A DNA stretch of 64,000 nucleotides from Flavobacterium glycines. GTDB taxonomy: Bacteria; Bacteroidota; Bacteroidia; Flavobacteriales; Flavobacteriaceae. Under the pieces are notes generated by a model that saw only the letters and a program-made list of their open reading frames with translations, made no database searches and was not told the DNA's origin. The stretch lies in NCBI RefSeq assembly GCF_900100165.1, contig NZ_FNEO01000005.1, forward strand, positions 1-64,000. The letters run 5' to 3'. Every line of letters begins with the position of its first letter. Within the stretch, counting starts at the first letter, position 1. The translations under genes and the position numbers were made by a program. Positions 61,421 to 64,000 of this stretch are shown in pieces.

Positions 61421-62086
61421 ATGATACAAGCCAAAAACTTACATAAATATTACGACCAGCTTCACGTTTTGAAAGGTGTTGATTTACATATTCAAAAAGG
61501 AGAAATCGTTTCGATTGTAGGTGCTTCAGGGGCAGGAAAAACAACACTTTTACAAATTTTAGGTACACTAGACAAACCTAATAGCGACATCGGCATTGAA
61601 CTTCGCATCAACAACGAAGACATTTTATCAATGAATGACAAAAATTTATCCAGGTTCAGAAATCTAAACTTAGGATTTATTTTTCAATTTCATCAATTGC
61701 TGCCTGAGTTTACAGCTCTTGAAAATGTTTGCATTCCGGCTTATATTGCTAAAAAATCTAAAAAAGAAACTGAGGAAGAAGCAATTAAACTACTGACCTA
61801 TTTAGGACTTTCGCATCGAATTAACCACAAACCAAGTGAACTTTCAGGAGGTGAACAACAACGTGTGGCTGTAGCCAGAGCACTAATCAATAAACCGGCG
61901 GTAATTTTTGCCGATGAACCTTCGGGGAATTTAGACACCCATTCGGCAGAAAATTTACACCAATTGTTCTTTAAACTTAGAGATGAATTTGGACAAACCT
62001 TTGTTATTGTTACTCACAATGAAGAACTAGCCAATATGGCCGACAGAAAACTAGTCATGATTGATGGATTGATTAGCAATTCATAA
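61421..62086 (+). CDS. LolD-type ABC transporter ATP-binding protein
   Basis: This 221-residue ATPase has Walker [12 protein letters not shown] (about 34-44), signature [15 protein letters not shown] (about 139-153), Walker [13 protein letters not shown] and the H-loop VTHNEE. The Q-loop [17 protein letters not shown] and overall pattern match LolD/MacB-type ATPases that move lipoproteins or drugs; no membrane component is next to it. The next gene starts 19 bases downstream and may be cotranscribed. Lipoprotein release is the most likely role but is not proven here. Confidence 0.9.
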   Translation: MIQAKNLHKYYDQLHVLKGVDLHIQKGEIVSIVGASGAGKTTLLQILGTLDKPNSDIGIELRINNEDILSMNDKNLSRFRNLNLGFIFQFHQLLPEFTALENVCIPAYIAKKSKKETEEEAIKLLTYLGLSHRINHKPSELSGGEQQRVAVARALINKPAVIFADEPSGNLDTHSAENLHQLFFKLRDEFGQTFVIVTHNEELANMADRKLVMIDGLISNS

Positions 62087-62105
62087 ATCTTATTAAAGTC
62101 AAAAA

Positions 62106-62870
62106 ATGACACAAGCCGAACTCAAAGATTTTCTGGACGAAAAAGTATTGCAATATAACACCTTAGATTTTATCGAAAGTGATCCTGTACAAATTCCACA
62201 TCTATTTACGCAAAAAGAAGATATTGAAATAGCCGGTTTCCTTAGCGCCACTATTGCCTGGGGCAATCGAAAAATGATTATCAAAAACAGCCATCGCATG
62301 ATGGAAATAATGGGAAATACCCCTTATGATTTTGTGATGTCCCACAGTGAAACCGATTTAGAAAGATTAGAATCATTTGTACATCGTACATTTAATGGTC
62401 AGGATTTTGTAGGTTTTATCAAAAGTTTGCAAAACATCTACAAAAATCACGGCGGACTGGAAGCTGTCTTTTCAAAAAACCAAGAAGTCAATTCGATGCA
62501 AAAAAGCATCTCCGAATTCAAAAAAATCTTTTTCGAAATTCCTCATTTAGCCCGAACACAAAAACATATTTCGGATCCTTTGAATAATTCGGCAGCCAAA
62601 CGCATTAACATGTATTTACGTTGGATGTGTCGTCAGGACAACAAAGGAGTCGATTTAGGCATTTGGAAATCAATTTCTTCCTCAAAACTTTCCTGCCCTT
62701 TAGACGTTCACTCAGGAAATGTTGCCCGAAAATTAGGATTGCTGGAACGCAAACAAAATGACGCTAAAGCACTTTTGGAACTAGATACCAATCTTAGAGA
62801 ATTAGACCCAAATGATCCTGTAAAATACGATTTTGCTCTTTTTGGACTTGGTGTATTTGAAGGATTTTAG
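62106..62870 (+). CDS. TIGR02757-family protein
   Basis: The 254-residue protein matches a conserved Bacteroidetes family (TIGR02757) of unknown function. Features include DFIESDPVQIPHLF (about 17-30), AGFLSATIAWGNRKMIIKN (about 42-60), the late segment KRINMYLRWMCRQDNKGVDLG (about 173-193) and the C-terminal CPLDVHSGNVARKLGLLERK. The late segments recall helix-hairpin-helix DNA glycosylases, a hint only. It follows a LolD-like gene by 19 bases. Confidence 0.88.
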   Translation: MTQAELKDFLDEKVLQYNTLDFIESDPVQIPHLFTQKEDIEIAGFLSATIAWGNRKMIIKNSHRMMEIMGNTPYDFVMSHSETDLERLESFVHRTFNGQDFVGFIKSLQNIYKNHGGLEAVFSKNQEVNSMQKSISEFKKIFFEIPHLARTQKHISDPLNNSAAKRINMYLRWMCRQDNKGVDLGIWKSISSSKLSCPLDVHSGNVARKLGLLERKQNDAKALLELDTNLRELDPNDPVKYDFALFGLGVFEGF

Positions 62871-63242
62871 ACCGATTTACTATCGATCATCGTTAGTCTC
62901 AATTAAAGTAAATTAAAAAGTATAGTACTAGCCAATAAGTCTTTTTGGCTTAGTAATCATTGTGAAAACAAATGCTTTTATTTAAGATTCTATTTTCACA
63001 TGTAAAAAAAACTTTTTTTGTCAATTTACCTCTGTTTTAGCATCAAATTGCGATTTGCCCCTGCTTTAAAAACAATTTTTACCCCTAATTTATTTTTTGT
63101 ATATCTAATTTTATCCCCGAACAGAATAACTAAACGTTTTTTTATTACTTCATGTAAACGTTTACAAAAAATTAAATCAAAAAAAAAATGAGTAAAAAAT
63201 TTTAAACAATAAATAGAATTATTAACCCAAAACCTACATTAA
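62871..63242. other. Regulatory-looking intergenic region before the right-end secreted gene
   Basis: These 372 bases hold no gene. They contain a perfect 14-base palindrome (63153-63166), a second AAACGTTT core (63132-63139) and three CCCC-centred elements (63058, 63082 and 63115) in a T/A-rich setting. It is a likely site of carbohydrate-responsive control for the gene that follows. Confidence 0.6.
63153..63166. promoter_or_regulatory. LacI-type operator palindrome
   Basis: TGTAAACGTTTACA is a perfect 14-base palindrome with the central CG typical of LacI-family operators. A second AAACGTTT core lies 24 bases upstream (63132-63139). It sits about 77 bases before the ATG of the secreted protein at 63243. 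A LacI-family regulator gene is not in the window. Confidence 0.65.
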
Positions 63243-64000
63243 ATGCTAAAAAATTACATGAAACCATCATTTGTAAAGGCAATAGCCTGCCTTACAATGA
63301 CAACCACCGCAATGTTTGCGCAGAATCCTGTAGTCAAGATTGATTTTGACCAATCAGGAAGACAATCGGCCGAAGTAAGTGAACCAGGATATACTCCCTG
63401 GGTAGTTACTACAAATACAGCCACTAAGATACTAAATGGAGTTACATTCACAGTAACCAGAGTTGGAGACAAAGGAGACAACTTAGGAACCAACTGGGAA
63501 AAAGTAGGAATCCAGGCTCCTTATTACGCAAGATTAGTATGTGACGGACTTACCGTAAAAGGAACAACTGCAAATCAGGGCGGAAAAATAGAACTTCGAA
63601 TCAAAGGATTAGAAACAGGAACTCATACTTTAATGGCTTTTTTAAATGTGGTAGACAGCCCCGTATTTACCTATAGTCCAATTGATGTTTCTGTAGATGG
63701 GAATTTAGTTTTTAATAACGTAATTCCAACTATCAGAGCTCATAAAACCGCTGACGCAAAATCAGTTTATCTAACTTTTCAAGCCACGACAGGAAACGAT
63801 GTGGTCATCCTTTTTGCGGCAGAAAGGTCAGGTACTGAAGCCAACAAAAATGTCATGTTAAACGGAATCGAATTGAATACCCCTAATATTTTTAATCAGG
63901 CTACCAATCCGTCTCCAAGCAACAATGACGAACACGTAGAATTAAATTCCGGAGGTACGGTTTTGAGTTGGACTTCTGCTATTAATGCTGTATCACATAA
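63243..64000 (+). CDS. Secreted, probably polysaccharide-acting protein, N-terminal part (runs off right edge)
   Basis: This partial frame of 252 codons starts at ATG 63243 with a signal peptide (MLKNYMKPSFVKAIACLT, cleaved near MFAQ, about residue 27). The mature part starts NPVVKIDFDQSGRQSAEVSE and is beta-rich, with LRIKGLETGTHTLMAFLN and DGNLVFNNVIPT, resembling a carbohydrate-binding or malectin-like module. A second Fn3-like module begins PSPSNNDEHVELNSGGTVLS. Such N-termini occur in flavobacterial lyases and glycosidases, but the catalytic part lies outside. The LacI-type operator upstream supports carbohydrate control. It is cut by the window edge. Confidence 0.8.
   Translation, partial: MLKNYMKPSFVKAIACLTMTTTAMFAQNPVVKIDFDQSGRQSAEVSEPGYTPWVVTTNTATKILNGVTFTVTRVGDKGDNLGTNWEKVGIQAPYYARLVCDGLTVKGTTANQGGKIELRIKGLETGTHTLMAFLNVVDSPVFTYSPIDVSVDGNLVFNNVIPTIRAHKTADAKSVYLTFQATTGNDVVILFAAERSGTEANKNVMLNGIELNTPNIFNQATNPSPSNNDEHVELNSGGTVLSWTSAINAVSH

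Overview
The window comes from a member of the Bacteroidetes, almost certainly a Flavobacterium or a close relative in the Flavobacteriaceae. The evidence is the AT-rich sequence, the almost complete lack of Shine-Dalgarno sequences, and many upstream matches to the Bacteroidetes -7 promoter element TAnnTTTG. There are also type IX secretion (T9SS) hallmarks: a gliding-motility-type C-terminal domain, a PorP/SprF protein and SprB-like repeats. Several small gene families and gene orders are typical of flavobacteria. I saw no rRNA, tRNA, CRISPR array, insertion sequence, integrase or prophage gene.

Layout. 1-12.1 kb (surface and secretion): the N-terminal part of a secreted Ig-like/YDG-repeat protein (minus strand, running off the left edge), a sensor kinase, an SGNH hydrolase, an aldo/keto reductase, then a PorP/SprF-like protein directly downstream of a 2020-residue PKD/Ig/SprB-repeat adhesin with a T9SS type B sorting domain. 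12.3-16.7 kb: a small lipoprotein, a stand-alone ilvD, a class C beta-lactamase-like serine hydrolase and a DUF1905 protein. 16.9-25.9 kb (metal and oxyanion resistance): a His-rich small protein, a CzcA-type RND pump fused to its TolC-like outer-membrane factor, its adaptor, then a chromate cluster made of a ChrB-domain/AraC fusion, ChrA and an exported Fe/Mn superoxide dismutase.

26-39 kb is housekeeping: rlmD, two DUF genes, an RlmL-like rRNA methyltransferase, a SAM methyltransferase, a ZIP transporter, murQ, a pentapeptide-repeat protein, TerC, and a cNMP/CBS/DUF294 protein paired with a DEDDh exonuclease. Many of the gaps here are filled by degenerate tandem arrays with a strict 7- or 8-base period. 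39-43 kb: a Kup potassium transporter beside a KdpDE-like two-component system. 43-48.5 kb: parE and parC (topoisomerase IV) with a HEPN/MNT toxin-antitoxin pair wedged between them in one tight operon. 48.5-54 kb: a PAS sensor kinase with its response regulator, an FMN reductase, an outer-membrane barrel protein and ychF.

54.3-62.9 kb: a methyltransferase, ferredoxin, LuxC-like acyl-CoA reductase, serC and serA (serine synthesis), small conserved proteins, msrA, a LolD-type ABC ATPase and a TIGR02757 protein. The right end (63.2-64 kb) is the start of a secreted, probably polysaccharide-acting protein preceded by a perfect LacI-type operator palindrome.

The observations I consider most worth following are the family of 7/8-base periodic intergenic arrays (at least ten, each with its own unit, often filling a gap from stop codon to start codon), the HEPN/MNT module inside the topoisomerase IV operon, and the metal region with two unusual fusions (RND pump with TolC-like factor, joined through what looks like a retained signal peptide; ChrB domain with AraC).
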